A DNA stretch of 64,000 nt, from the NCBI RefSeq assembly GCF_018294505.1, contig NC_057807.1, forward strand, positions 264,411,306 to 264,475,305. Direction: 5' to 3'. Made by a program: the position numbers and the translations under genes. Within the stretch, counting starts at the first letter, position 1. The number at the start of each line of letters is the position of its first letter. This stretch comes from Triticum aestivum. Taxonomy: Eukaryota > Streptophyta > Magnoliopsida > Poales > Poaceae. The notes under the pieces were generated by a model. It was given only the letters and a program-made list of their open reading frames with translations. It was not told the origin of the DNA and did not search any database. This document shows, piece after piece, positions 12,944-25,672 of this stretch.

Positions 12944-14048
12944 CGTCCGCGACAAGTAGACCGACTCCTGCTTGCATCTACTACTATTACTCCACACATC
13001 GACCGCTATCCAGCATGCATCTAGAGTATTAAGTTCATAAGAACAAAGTAACGCATTAAGAAAGATGACATGATGTAGAGGGATAAACTCAAACAATATG
13101 ATATAAACCCCATCTTTTTATCCTCGATGGCAACAATGCATTACGTGCCTTGCAACCCCTGCTGTCACTGGGTAAGGACACCGCAAGATTGAACCCAAAG
13201 CTAAGCACTTCTCCCATGGCAAGAAAGATCAATCTAATAGGCCAAACCAAACTGATAATTCGAAGAGACTTGCAAAGATAACTCAATCATACATAAAAGA
13301 ATTCAGAGGAGATTCAAATATTTCTCATAGATAAACTTTATCATAAACCCACAATTCATCGGATCTCGACAAACACACCGCAAAAAGAGTTACATCGAAT
13401 AGATCTCCACAAGAGAGGGGGAGAACATGGTATTGAGATCCAAAAAGAGAGAAGAAGCCATCTAGCTAATAACTATGGACCCGAAGGTCTGTGGTAAACT
13501 ACTCACAACTCATCGGAGGGGCTATGGTGTTGATGTAGAAGCCCTCCATGGTCGATTCCCCCTCCGGCGGAGCACCGGCGAAGGCTCCAAGATGAGATCT
13601 CGCGAATACAGAAGGTTACGGCAGTGGAAATTGTTTTTTGTTGGCTCCTTGGATGTTTTTGGGGTACGTGGGTATATATAGGAGGAAGAAGTAGGTCGGT
13701 GGCCGCACGAGGGGCCAACGAGACAGGGGGCGCGCCTTGTAGGGGTGGGCGCGCCCCCACCCTCGTGGCCGCCTCGGCTGGTTCTTGGCTTGCACTCCAA
13801 GTCCTCTGGATCACGTTCGTTCCAAAAATCACGCTCCCGAAGGTTTCGTTCCGTTTGTACTCCGTTTGACATTCCTTTTCTTCGAAATACTGAAATAGGA
13901 AAAAAACATCAATACGGGCTGGGCCTCCGGTTAGTAGGTTAGTCCCAAAAATGATATAAATGTGTAAAATAAAGCCCATAAACATCCAAGAGGGGTAATA
14001 TAATAGCATGGAACAATCAAAAATTATAGATATGTTGGAGACATATCA
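12944..14048 (-). repeat. 3' LTR of gypsy element, segment 2 (proximal)
   Basis: It continues the LTR interrupted at 726 and ends at 14048, which is the minus-strand LTR start TGATATGTCTCCAACATATC. A minus-strand TATATATA box lies at 13673-13681. An 11-bp inverted repeat GGGGGCGCGCC / GGCGCGCCCCC (13726-13736 and 13748-13758) lies upstream of it in the transcription direction. The minus-strand frames here are LTR promoter/leader sequence, not genes. Confidence 0.85.
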
Positions 14049-16653
14049 AGCATCCCCAAGCTTAATTCCTTCTCCTCCTCGAGTAGGTAAATGATAAAAA
14101 CAGAATTTTTGATGTGGAATGCTACCTAGCATATTTCCCAATGTGATTTTCTTTATTGTGGCATGAATGTCCAGGTCCAAATGATTCAAAATAAAAGTTC
14201 ATATTGACATAAGAAATAGTAACACTTCCAGCATACTAATCAAAGCAATCATGTCTTCTGAAAATAACATGGCTAAAGAAAGTTGATCCCTACAAAATCA
14301 TATAGTTAGGCTATGCTTCATTAGAGCTATAAATATATGAACACTCAACAAAAGAAACTAGTGGGTGTGCATCCAACTTGCTTGCTCACAAAGACCTAGG
14401 GCATTTTGAGGAAGCCCATCGTAGGAATATACAAGCCAAGTTCTATAATGAAAAATTCCCACTAGTATATGAAAGTGACAACCTATGAGACTCACTATAT
14501 GAATAACATGGTGCTACTTTGAAGCACAATATATGAGACTCGCTATATGAAGGACATGGTGCTACTTTGAAGCACAAGTGTGGAAAAAGAGATAGTAACA
14601 CTGCCCCTTTTTATTTATTTTATTATTTTTCTTTCTTTTTTTGGGCCTTTCTTTTTTTTCTTTTTGGCCTTTCTTCTTTTGGGGACGATGCTCTAATAAT
14701 GATGATCATCACACTTTTATTGATTACAACACATGAATTACAACTCGAAACTAGAACAAGATATGACTCTATATGAATGCCTCCGGTGGTGTACCGGGAT
14801 GGTGCAATGAATCAAGAGTGACATGTATGAAAAATTATGCATGGTGGTTTTGCCACAAATACGATGTCAACTACATGATCATGCAATGGCAATATGACAA
14901 AAGTAATGCGTGTCATGATGATAAATGGAACGGTGGAAAGTTGCATGGCAATATATCTCGGAATGGCTATGGAAATGCCATAATAGGTAGGTATGGTGGC
15001 TGTTTTGAGGAAGATATAAGGAGGTTTATGTGTGATAGAGCGTATCGTATCACGGGGTTTGGATGCGCTAGCGAAGTTTGCACCAACTCTCAAGGTGAGA
15101 AAGGACAATGCACAGTACCGAAGAGGCTAGCAATGATGGAAAGGTAAAAGTGCGTATAATCCATGGACTCAACATTAGTCAAAAGAACTCATATACTTAT
15201 TGCAAAAATTTAGAAGTCGTAAAAAACCAAGCACTATGCGCATGATCCTAGGGGGATAGATTGGTAGGAAAAGACCATCGCTCGTCCCCAACCGCCACTC
15301 ATAAGGATGCACAATCCAAGTACACTTCATGTTTCAAATTTGTTACACAACTTTAACCATATGTGCATGCTACGGGACTTGCTAACTTCAACACGAGCAT
15401 TCTTTAAATTCATAATCACCCAACTAGCATGACTTTAATATCACTACCTCCATATCTCAAAACAATTATCAAGTATCAAATTGATCATAGCATCCAATTC
15501 ACTTCCTATGATAGTTTTTATTATACCCAACTTGAATGCCTACCATTCTAGGACCAATTTTATAACCATGGCAAATACCATGCTGTTCTAAGAGACTCTC
15601 AAAATAATATAAGTGAAGCATGAGAGACTAGCAATTTCTACAAAATTAAGCCAGCGCCGTGCTCCAAAAGATATAAGTGAAGCACTAGAGCAAAACTATC
15701 TAGCTCAAATATATAAGTGAAGCACATAGAGTATTCTAATAAATTCTAATCAAGTGGGATTCTCCCAAAAGGTGTGTACGTCAAGGATGATTGTGGAAAT
15801 TTAAAAGCAAATACTAATATCATACACGACGCTCCAAGCAAAACACATATCATGTGGCGAATAAAAATATAGCTCCAAGTAAAGTTACCAATGAACGAAG
15901 ACGAAAGAGGGGATGCCTTCCGGGGGCATCCCTAAGCTTAGGCTTTTGGCTATTCTTGAATATCTTGGGGTTCTTTGGGCATCCCCAAGCTTAGGCTCTT
16001 GGCACCCCTTATTCCATAGTCCATCAAATCTTTACCCAAAACTTGAAAACTTCACAACACAAAACTAACAGGAAATCTCATAAGCTCCGTTAGTGAAGAA
16101 AACAAAACCACCACATAAGGTACTGTAATGAACTCATTCTTTATTTATTTTGGTGTTAAACCTACTGTATTCCAAGTTCTCTATGGTTCATACCACTTAA
16201 TACTAGCCATAGATGCATCAAAATAAGCAAACAACATACGAAAAACAGAATCTGTCAAAAACAAAACAGTTTGTAGCAATCTGTAACTAACGAAAACTTC
16301 TCGAACTCTAAAAATCCTACCAAAATAGGAAGTCCTGGGAAATTTGTATATTGATGATCATCAAAAAGAATAAACGCAAAATCACGTTTCTGTGATTTAA
16401 CAAAACCAATTTCGTGCGTGCAAAGTTTCTGTTTTTCAGCAGAATCAAATTAACTATCACCATAGGTTATCCTATAGGTTCTACTTGGCACAAACACTAA
16501 TTAAAACATAAAAACACATCTAAACAGAAGATAGATGCAAAATTTATTCCTAAACAGAAGCCAAAAAACAAAAAACACAAATAAAATTGGGTTGCCTCCC
16601 AACTAGCGCTATTGTTTAACGCCCCTAGCTAGGCATAAAAAGCGAAGATAGAT
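14049..16653 (-). mobile_element. Non-coding 3' internal region of the minus-strand gypsy element
   Basis: This 2.6 kb lies between the protease-like ORF and the 3' LTR. It starts next to the LTR with an AAGCTTGGGGATGC-type tract (14049-14062, minus strand) and repeats similar CCCCAAGCTTAGGC motifs near 15930-16000. RT, RNase H and integrase are absent. It carries one opposite-strand frame (14773-15147). Short repeats of 'atataagtgaagca' occur at about 15609-15725. Confidence 0.75.
14773..15147 (+). other. Opposite-strand ORF, 124 codons, in the gypsy interior
   Basis: The frame opens MNASGGVPGWCNESR and is rich in Cys, Gly, Asn and Tyr. It is antisense to the gag/protease direction. I recall this sequence recurring in copies of this repeat family, but no domain is recognisable. 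It may be a chance frame preserved because the copies are young. It is listed because extra antisense frames exist in some plant gypsy lineages (Ogre/Retand type); no function is claimed. Confidence 0.2.
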
Positions 16654-17797
16654 CTAAGTAGTGCCATCTTTGGCACTCACTTCATAAGTAGCCCGCATGA
16701 TAGATTCATAAGTTAATTTAACTTTCTTTCTTGGAAAGTGCTCCATGCCTTTCCTTAATGGAAATTGAAATCTAATATTCCCTTCCTTCATATTAATAAT
16801 CGTGCCAATCGTTCTAAGGAAAGGTCTACCAAGAATAATAGGGCAAGAAAGATTGCAATCTATATCAAGAATGATAAAATCTGGGCACCAAATTTCTATT
16901 TGCGACAATGAGAACATCATTGATCCTTCCCACTGGCTTTTAAATGGTGGAATCCGCAAGGTGCAAATTTAAAGAGCAATCATCAAGATCATGGAAACCT
17001 AGAATATCACATAAAGTTTTCGGAATCGTGAAAACACTAGCACCCAAATCACACAAAGCAAAACACTCATGATCTTTAATTTTAATCTTTATAGTAGGTT
17101 CCCACTCATCATTAAGTTTTCTAGGTATAGAAACTTCCAAATTAAGTTTTTCAACATAAGATTGCATCAAGGCATCAACGATATGTTTGGTAAAAGCTTT
17201 AGTTTGACTATAAGCATGAGGAGAATTAGCAACGGATTGCAACAAGGAAATACAACCTTCTAAAGAACAATTACCATAATCAAATTCCTTGAAATCCGAG
17301 ATAGTGGGTTCAATACTATTTAAAGTCATGACCTCTCCAATCCCACTTTTACCAAATTTAGCATCAAGATCTAAAAACACTGAATTATTGGGACGCCTTC
17401 TAACTAAAGTTGACTCATCTCCAGTCCCATTATTATTAAGATTCATATTGCAAAACAAAGATCTAATAGGAGACACATCAATAACTTTAAGATCTTCATC
17501 ATTATTTTCACCTAACTTTTCTGGTTTGGCAGCCATCTTATTGACTAAGGTAGCTTGCTTATAAGAAATTTGGGCTATAGCATTTTCAAGCCGGGTAATT
17601 TGGGAGTTCATACCATAAAATTCTTTAGGCATATCATCAAGGTCTTTGTTGATAAAACCCAAAAAACCTTTTTGTTCATGAAGCTCTTTTCTGAACAAAT
17701 TATTATGCTCAAACTGCAAAGTCATAAAACTTCTAATGTTTGATTCAATCTCTTCCAACCTTCTAAGAAGGAGGTCAGTGCTCGTAGGCAAAGCCAT
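16654..17797 (-). pseudogene. Retrotransposon gag-linker/retropepsin-like ORF, frameshifted
   Basis: The minus-strand frame most plausibly starts at the ATG at 17797 (MALPTSTDLLLRRLEEIE); upstream in-frame codons read through the leader. The N-terminal part is helical and charged. The C-terminal part has the retropepsin signature ALCDLGASVFTIP (catalytic Asp in DLGA). The frame breaks at about 16940-16959. A second frame (16654-16959) then carries the matching C-terminal half of the protease fold, IILGRPFLRTIG. It lacks the usual gag core, RT and integrase, so the element could only move in trans. The retropepsin assignment is strong; the lineage (Athila-like) is inferred. Confidence 0.7.
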
Positions 17798-17988
17798 AAG
17801 GGCAAACAAGCACGCAAAAAGACAAGCGAGAAAGAGAGGAGAAGATTGGGAAAGAGAGGGCAAATAAAATGGCAAGGGTGAAGTGGGGGAGAGGAAAACG
17901 AGATGCGAATGGAAAATAATGTAAATGCGAGGGAGATGAGTTTGTGATGGGTACTTGGTATGTCTTGACTTGAGCGAAGACCTCCCCA

Positions 17989-18000
17989 GCAACGGCGCCA
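17989..18000 (-). other. Primer-binding site of the minus-strand gypsy element
   Basis: The minus strand reads TGGCGCCGTTGC, the Asp-tRNA-type primer site typical of Athila-like and many other plant gypsy elements. It lies 11 bases inside the 5' LTR edge at 18012. Confidence 0.8.
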
Positions 18001-18011
18001 GAAATCCTTCT

Positions 18012-18471
18012 TGCTACGTATTGAGCTTGCATTGGTTTTCCTTGAAGAGGAAAGGGTGATGCAGCAATAATAGCGTAAGTATTTCACTCAGTTTTTGAGA
18101 ACCAAGGTATCAATCCAGTAGGAGGCTCCTCAGAAGTCCCACGCACCTACACAAACAAACAAAGAACTCGCAACCAACGCAATAAAGGGGTTGTCAATCC
18201 CTTCACGGCCACTTGCGAAAGTGAGATCTGATAGAGATAGTATGATAAGATAAATATATTTTTGGTATTTTATAATATAGATTGGAAAAGTAAAGATGCA
18301 AATAAAAGTAGATTGAATGCTTTTATGATAAAAGATAGACCCGGGGGCCATAGGTTTCACTAGTGGCTTCTCTCAAGATAGCATAAGTATTACGGTGGGT
18401 GAACAAATTACTGTCGAGCAATTGACAGAAAAGCGAATAATTATGAGATTATCTAGGCATGATCATGTATA
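18012..18471 (-). repeat. 5' LTR of gypsy element, truncated
   Basis: It matches 258-717 with about ten substitutions. Homology stops after GATCATGTATA at 18471, where unrelated sequence begins, so the first 1.1 kb of this LTR (in transcription direction) is missing and no flanking duplication can be tested. Confidence 0.85.
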
Positions 18472-18552
18472 CATGCGGCCACAAAAATGGTAATTCCGCC
18501 AGTCCCTAACAAGTGTTGCAGTTTTGAAATAAGATTCAGTAGTTAATTCTGA

Positions 18553-20360
18553 GGGTGGCATTGCTTAATTTTACCAGCGGCATTAGATTAACAAAAAGCA
18601 TAAATAGTTCCAGGGGAGAGTGGGCGCAACAACACCATGTGCTTCCATCTACTTATAAAGGGGGTGATGCAGAGTTTGTTGTAACAAAGCAACAAGCATC
18701 ATGTCTGGGTTGGTACCATTTTTGTTCACTACTTAATGGGAAAAGAGAGCAATACAATAGCTTCAATTCAACATTTATTCAAAACAGTACCAATACAAGT
18801 AGCACAACATCTCAAAACACACTGCACGATCATGTGGATGAAGGCAAGTACCAACCTGTCATGACGCACACAAGATCACGTACAAATCTGCCAACACGAA
18901 TAGGAAATCCAATCTCGTTTTGTGCAGTTGTACTAAAATCAAGCAAAGTGTTTCAATTAGCGTAGCAAAATGTCGCAATATCAACAAGTTGAATAGATAC
19001 CCCTGTTTTGATGGAGGCAAAAAAGGAAACAATTACTTGCTGATAAAGGAGGATGAAACAAACGGTGACAGAAAGAAGCATCTAACTTATCTTGGATGGA
19101 AAACAAAGTAGGATAGTATCATTTATAAAACGGTTGCATTGATTCATATTAACAGAGACATTCTCTTAAAACAACATTCGTTAAAAATGTAATTTACTTT
19201 TAACAGTGGCATTGCTTCAATTTTCCGGCGGCATTCTTAGATTAACAACAACAAAATAGCTGTATGGGACATGCCATCACCATGTGCGTCCACACGTATA
19301 AATGGGTGATGCAGAGTATGTAGCCAAGCAACATATATGCGTTGGTCCCATATTTTTTCTCTTTGAACCTTTTTCCTATGTGAGGGCAGCAAATCTAGTC
19401 CTTCACAAACTACACGACCCCCCCCAGTTTCTTTCCCTTTTCAACAAAGAGATCGGTTCCTTACAGATGTGTGTACTGGGTTACCCCCTTTTTCCCTATT
19501 CAACCAACAAAGCGACTGGATAGCCAGTCTATACTACTTTCCATCCCTCCTTTCCTCATTGAACCACGTCCTAGATTCTTACTCCAGCCCACCGCACCCT
19601 TCTTTCCTCTTTGAACCAAGACCTAGATTCGACTATAGATCGAAAAAGATCCACATGCAGCTAGAGCAACGACGGTTTCAAAGAAACTTATACCTTAGGG
19701 TCTTCGGGATGTGGCAAGGCGTGCGGCGGGAGGCCGGATCTGCCCACACTACATACGGCAGTGAGGAAGAAGGGGTCGGTGGCCCTCCTGCACAGGCACT
19801 GGGTGAAAGAGAACAACATAGCCGGTAGTGGATTGCCTCCCTCGCGGAAGGCGATTGAGTGAACCCTGCACCTCCTCCCCTTCCCGGTGCGACGGGATCT
19901 GGATGCCTCCTTCACTAGCTGCGAGGGGGGGGGAGACAAGAGGCCAACGTAGTCTTGTTTAGATCTGGTGAAGAGAGGGTGAGAGACTATGAATATAGCA
20001 AACCCTAGCAAATGAACGCTGAGCCTTCAGCGTGTGTATATATATGTAGTGCGGCGAGAGTGTGGAGAGTGCAAACCCTAGCGAACAAGCGCTTAGGCTC
20101 CAGCTTATATATATACTACTGTAGTACGGACTGAGCTCCGGTGCCTTAACTGCACGTGCTTTTGGCTGTATGACAGGTGAGCCAGCCACATTTTGGGCCC
20201 ACCTGTCATAAACCCAAAGGCAGGTGCACTAAGTCAATGAAGCTGCGTCCATATAGTACTCGTGTATACGACTAATATATAGTGGAGTGGTTTTCTTATT
20301 CTCTCCATAACAATCGTTTTAAATTGTGTAAGTACGAAATGAAACTCTTTATTTAAGTAC
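18553..20360 (-). other. Gene-like unit A of a dispersed family, unknown
   Basis: On the minus strand this has the layout of a gene start. A TATATATA box lies near 20104-20115 (a second one, in a duplicated about 70-bp block, near 20033-20041), followed by an AAACCCTAGC leader and a GC-rich first-exon-like block (about 19688-20011, frame opening MLGFAIFIVSH). A splice-donor-like CTAAG|GTATAAG sits near 19693. Downstream, the motif TTTTAGTACAACTGCACAAAA (18918-18938, minus strand) follows an acceptor-like TTTTAG. The same blocks recur in units B, C and D. No known domain is visible. It could be a decayed gene family, a non-coding RNA family or an unclassified transposon. Confidence 0.4.
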
Positions 20361-20618
20361 AGTGAAGAAAACTACTACTACTTCCGATGAACTAACGATC
20401 CACGCGTCCTGGTCGCACTTCCTGTCCTTCACGTGCGGTACACTACCCTCCCTTAAGTGAACAACCACACATGCGCCAAATTATCGGAAACGTGTGAGAG
20501 TGTGTACAAATAAAGAATTTTAATTTCAATTATCGGAAAGATTTGAGAGTATTACAAAGTTTGACTTCAGTAAAATCTAATATGCGGAGTAAATAAAAAT
20601 GGAGGGCTACTACGTCCA

Positions 20619-22060
20619 TCCAGGTTTTTAGTCCACACCATTTTTTAAATCAAAGTTAATAGCTGGACAAATAAAATTACAGGGGAGCTGGAGACAAAGT
20701 TGTGAGAAGGCTTAGAAATCAATATAAAACTTATTCTCTTAGTATCAACATCGATCCTTCTTCGAGGAAACATTTGGTTCATAGCCAATTGTGTGATAAA
20801 ATTGCACCAACATGAAAGACGACTGCGTCTCCAACGCAACCAAGGTGAACTGGCGAAGGATATCATCTTTGTGTGTAACAAGCAAAGAGCACTGATGGAA
20901 GACAACTTGCTTTTCATTGAAAATCAATCAGCTTCACCAGCCGACGCAACCATGAGGCGCAATCATGAGCATCAATAGGTCATCGTGGTGATGCATCATC
21001 CATTTGGCATCAAGTTTGGGTGAGGCACCTATGAAGTTCGACAAATCTTCACTGTGGTCCGTTTCTTCTCAGTAATCAAGCTCGAGGAAGGAAGAACCAC
21101 GTGGCAGAGGACAGTGAGGTGGAACAACAATGGCCATCCAATTTTGTGCAGTTCCACTAAAATTGAGGAAGACGTGCCCGGGTATGGAGATACGCATCGC
21201 AGTTTCCAAAAATATAAAAAAGGGATATAGTGTTGTTACTTTGTTTTACAAGATTAGCAACGACATCTCATTTGTCAATAAGAATTAGTGAAAAGTACAC
21301 CAACAAACAGGAGCATCATGATTATCTTGATGGGAACTAAACCAGGATACCCGAGAAAAAAAGCATTTCTTCATTTAACCAGTGATAGTATTAGATTAGC
21401 AGCAGCAATAGGAGCATATGGACAATGACCGCACAACCACCATGTACTTTTTGTTGAAACAACATGCATACCTCCACCGAGGCATAAATCAGGACAACTT
21501 TTTGAGTGGCATTTCCTCTATAATAGTAGGTGATGTTGGACCAGCCGACGAACCCTAACTACTATACATGGGGAGCTGGGGAGTAGTCACATAGAAGAAA
21601 ACCCACACGTAGCGACCTGGGGAGCTGGACCAGTACAAGAAGTTATACCTCAGGTGGGCGAGATGTCGTTTAGGCGGGCGGGCGGGATCTGCCCACAAGA
21701 TGCAGCGAACAAGGGCGCGGAGGACCTTCATCCACGCCAACGCCGGCTCTGAGAGGACGGTGCGCATCGGCTTCCTCCATCGCCGACAGCGACAACGTCA
21801 ACGCTGCACCTCCTCACCTCCCGCAGCGGACGGGATTCGGCCAGATTTGTGACCACCGGTGAGGAGAGAGATAGAGTGGACACTGTCATCTTGTTTTGAT
21901 ATGGAGAGGGTGAGAGAGCAAGATGCGAGAAACTCTATAAAAAAGAGGCTATAATGGAGTAAAAAAAATCTCTCAATAGCAGTGGTTTTAAATAGAATAC
22001 GCGCGTTCCCTGAAAAAAGAAACGAAAACTGGCGGACAATTTTTTAACGTACCAAGAAAG
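20619..22060 (-). other. Gene-like unit B of the same family
   Basis: It shares blocks with the other units: AGACAAAGTTGTGAGAAGG (about 20691-20710), TTTTAGTGGAACTGCACAAAA on the minus strand (21142-21162), and the first-exon block with ATCTGCCCACAAGATGC (21685 region). The minus-strand frame 21555-21767 opens MRTVLSEPALAWMK and contains a donor-like CTGAG|GTATAAC at 21646-21647. A TATAAAA-like box lies near 21937. Unit D has a related frame with TVLS..ALAW, so the exon is recognisable across copies. The product is unknown. Confidence 0.4.
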
Positions 22061-22110
22061 AAAACTCGATCAATAACACGCCCCCACTTCCAGGTCGCGA
22101 GAGTCATCGC

Positions 22111-23585
22111 TGATAACCCACAAGTGTAGGGGATCGCAACAGCTTTCGAGGGTAGAGTATTCAACCCAAATTTATTGATTTGACACAAGGGGAGCCAAAG
22201 AATATTCTTAAGTATTAGCAGTTGAGTTGTCAATTCAACCACACCTGGATAACTTAGTATCTGCAGGAAAGTATTTGGTAGCAAAGTAGTATGATAGTAA
22301 TGGCAACAGTGGCAAAAGTAAAGATAATAGTTTTGTAGTAATTGTAACAGTAGCAGCAGAAAAGTAAATAAGCGAAACACAAGATGTGAAAAGCTCGTAG
22401 GCATTGGATCAGTGATGGATAATTATGTCGGATGTGATTCCTCATGTAATAGCTATAACATAGGGTGACAAAGAACTAACTCCAGTTCATCAATGTAACG
22501 TAGGCATGTATTCCGAATATAGTCATACGTGCTTATGAAAAAGAACTTGCATGACATCTTTTGTCCTACCCTCCCGTGGCAGCGGGGTCCTAGCGGAAAC
22601 TAAGGGATATTAAGGCCTCCTTTTAATAGAGAACTAGAACAAAGCATTAGCACATAGTGAATACATGAACTCCTCAAACTACGGTCATCACCGAGAAGTA
22701 TCCCGATTATTGTCACTTCGGGGTTGTCGGATCATAACACATAATAAGTGACTATAGACTTGCAAGATAGGATCAAGAACACACATATATTCATGAAAAC
22801 ATAATAGGTTCAGATATGAAATCATGGCACTCGGGCCCGAGTGACAAGCATTAAGCATAGCAAAGTCATAGCAACATCAATCTCAGAACATAGTGGATAC
22901 TAGGGATCAAACCCTAACAAAACTAACTTGATTACATGGTAAATCTCATCCAACCCATCACCGTCCAGCAAGCCTACGATGGAATTACTCATGCACGGCG
23001 GTGAGCATCATGAAATTGGTGATGGAGGATGGTTGGTGATGACGAAAGTGACGAATCCCCCTCTCCGGAGCCCCGAACGGACTCCAGATCGGCCCTCCCA
23101 AGAGAGATTAGGGCTTGGCGGCAGCTCCGTATTGTAAAACGCGATGAAACTTTCTCTTTGATTTTTTTCTCCGTGAAACTGAATATATGGAGTTGGAGTT
23201 GAGGTCGGTGGGGCATCAGGGGGCCCACGAGGCAGGGGGCGCGTCTAGGGGGGAGGGCGCGCCCCCACCCTCGTGGACAGGGTGTGGGCCCCCTGGCCTT
23301 GATTCTTTTTCCAGTATTTTTTACGTGGACGCGCCCGACCCTCGTGGACAGGGTGTGGGCCCCCTGGCCTTGATTCTTTTTCTAATATTTTTTATATTTT
23401 CCAAAACTTATCTCCGTGGATTTTCAGGTCATTCCGAGAACTTTTGTTTTCTGCACAATAAACAACACCATGGCAGTTCTGCTGAAAACGGCGTCAATCC
23501 GGTTAGTTTCATTCAAATCATGCAAGTTAGAGTCCAAAACAAGGGCAAAAGTGTTTGGAAAAGTAGATACGTTGGAGACGTATCA
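22111..23585 (-). repeat. 3' LTR of the Athila-like element
   Basis: It is 1475 bp, 70 bp longer than the partner LTR because of a tandem duplication at about 23265-23400 that includes CCCTCGTGGACAGGGTGTGG twice. A minus-strand TATA-like ATATATTC lies at 23181-23188, and a GC-rich GCGCGCC module at 23219-23280. Confidence 0.88.
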
Positions 23586-25672
23586 ACTCCCCCAAGCTTA
23601 AACCTTTGCTTGTCCTCAAGCAATTCAGTTGATAAACTGAAAGTGATAAAGAAAAACTTTTACAAACTCTATTTGCTCTTGTTGTTGTAAACATGTAAAG
23701 GCAAAATTCAAGTTTCAGCAAAAATTATGAACTAACCATACTCACAATAACACCTAGGTCTCACAATTACTCATATCAATGGCATAATTAGCTAGCGAGC
23801 AATAATAATAAAACTCGGATGACAACACTTCTCAAAACAATCATAATATGATATAACAAGATGGTATCTCGCTAGCCCTTTCTGAGACCGCAAAACATAA
23901 ATGCAGAGCACCTTTAAAGATCAAGGACTGACTAAACATTGTAATTCATGGTAAAAGAGATCCAGTCAAGTCATACCCAATATAAACCAATAGTAATGAA
24001 TGCAAATTATAGTGTGCTCTCCAGGGGTGCTTTTTAATAAGAAGGTGATGACTCAACATAAAGTAAATGGATAGGCCCTTCGCAGAGGAAAGCAGGGATT
24101 TGTAGAGGTGCCAGAGCTCGATTTTAAAATAGAGATGAATAACATTTTGAGTGGCATACTTTCACTGTGAACGCAACAACTATGAGATGGTTGTATCTTC
24201 CATACTACATGCATTATAGGCAGTTCCCAAACAGAATGGTAAAAGTTTATACTCCCCCACCACCAACAAGCATCAATCCACGGCTTGATCAAAACGACGA
24301 GTTGCCTCCAACTAACAACATCCCTGGGGGAGTTTTGTTTAATTATTTTGATTTGCTTTGATCTTTTTGGATCATGGGACTAGGCATCCCGGTTACCGGC
24401 CGTTTCTCGTGAATGAGGAATGGAGTCCACTCCTCTTGAGAATAACCCACCTAGCATGGAAGATATAGTCAGCCCTAGTTGAAACATGAGCTGCTCGAGC
24501 ATACAAAACATAATTTCATTCCAAGGTTTGGAGTTTGGCACATACAAATTTACTTGGAACGGCAGGTAAATACCGCATATAGGAAGGTATGATGGACTCA
24601 TATGGAATAACTTTGGGTTTAAGGAGTTTGGATGCACAAGCAGTATTCCCGCTTAGTACAAGTGAAGGCTAGCAAAAGACTGGGAAGCGACCAACTGAGA
24701 GAGCGACAACAGTCATGAACATGCATTAAAATTAATCCACACCGAGTACAAGCATGAGTAGGATATAATCTACCATGAACATAAATATCATGAAGGCTAT
24801 GTTGATTTGTTTCAACTACATGCGTGAACATGTGCCAAGTCGAGTCACTCAATTCATTCAAAGGAGGATACCATCCCATCATACCACATCACAATCATTT
24901 TAATAGCATGTTGGCACGCAAGGTAAACCATTATAACTCATAGCTAATCAAGCATGGCACAAGCAACTATAATCTCTAAATGTCACTGCAAATATGTTTA
25001 CTTCATAATAAGCTGAATCAGGAACGATGAACTCATCATATTTACAAAAACAAGAGAGGTCAAGTTCATACCAGTTTTTATCATCTCAATTAGTCCATCA
25101 TATATCGTCATTATTGCCTTTCACTTGCACGACCGGACGATGTGTATAATAATAATAGTGCACGTGCAATGGACTAAGCTAGAATCTGCAAGCATTCAAC
25201 TCAAGAGAGAAGACAAGGTAATATGGGCTCTAAGTTAAATGAACAATCATGCATATGAGAGCCACTAAACATTTTCAATATGGTCTTCTACTCTCGACCC
25301 CAAAGGAAAGAAAATAAAATAAAACTATTTACACGGGAAAGCTCCCAACAAGTAAAAGGAAGAACGAGAAATCTTTTTGGGTTTTCATTTTTAATTCTAC
25401 TACAAGCATGGAAATTGAACTAACTATTTTTTTGGATTTTCTTAAGGTTTATCAAACACACAAGAAGAAAGCGAGAAAAAGAAAATTAAACTAGCATGGA
25501 AAATACAATGAAAGAGTATGAGCACCGACAACTAGAATAGTGTGTGAACATGAATGTAAAGTCCGTGAGAAATACATACTCCCCCAAGCTTAGGCTTTTG
25601 GCCTAAGTTGGTCTATTGCCACGGACCGCGGCTACTCTCCCCGGTGTACTGAGGGGTGTAATCAGGATACCA
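23586..25672 (-). mobile_element. Non-coding 3' region of the Athila-like element
   Basis: These 2.1 kb between the extra ORF and the 3' LTR have no significant frame. The polypurine tract abuts the LTR, and a second CCCCCAAGCTTAGGC motif lies at about 25581-25595 close to the end of the extra ORF. The composition is AT-rich. Confidence 0.7.

Larger units (their letters stand above)
258..18471 (-). mobile_element. Non-autonomous Ty3/gypsy element, minus strand, 5' truncated, split by a LARD
   Basis: Two copies of one LTR end begin TGCTACGT at 258 and at 18012, and flank an internal domain at 14049-18011. Read on the minus strand, the 5' LTR (18012-18471) is followed by a TGGCGCCGTTGC primer site (17989-18000, Asp-tRNA type), a protease-like ORF, a long non-coding stretch and an AAGCTTGGGGATGC tract just before the 3' LTR. 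The 3' LTR is 258-726 plus 12944-14048, about 1574 bp, and starts TGATATGTCTCC at 14048. The 5' LTR lost about 1.1 kb beyond 18471. No RT, RNase H or integrase is visible. About ten substitutions separate the shared 460 bp of the two LTRs (counted by eye). It is probably of the Athila-type group common in Triticeae. Confidence 0.85.
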
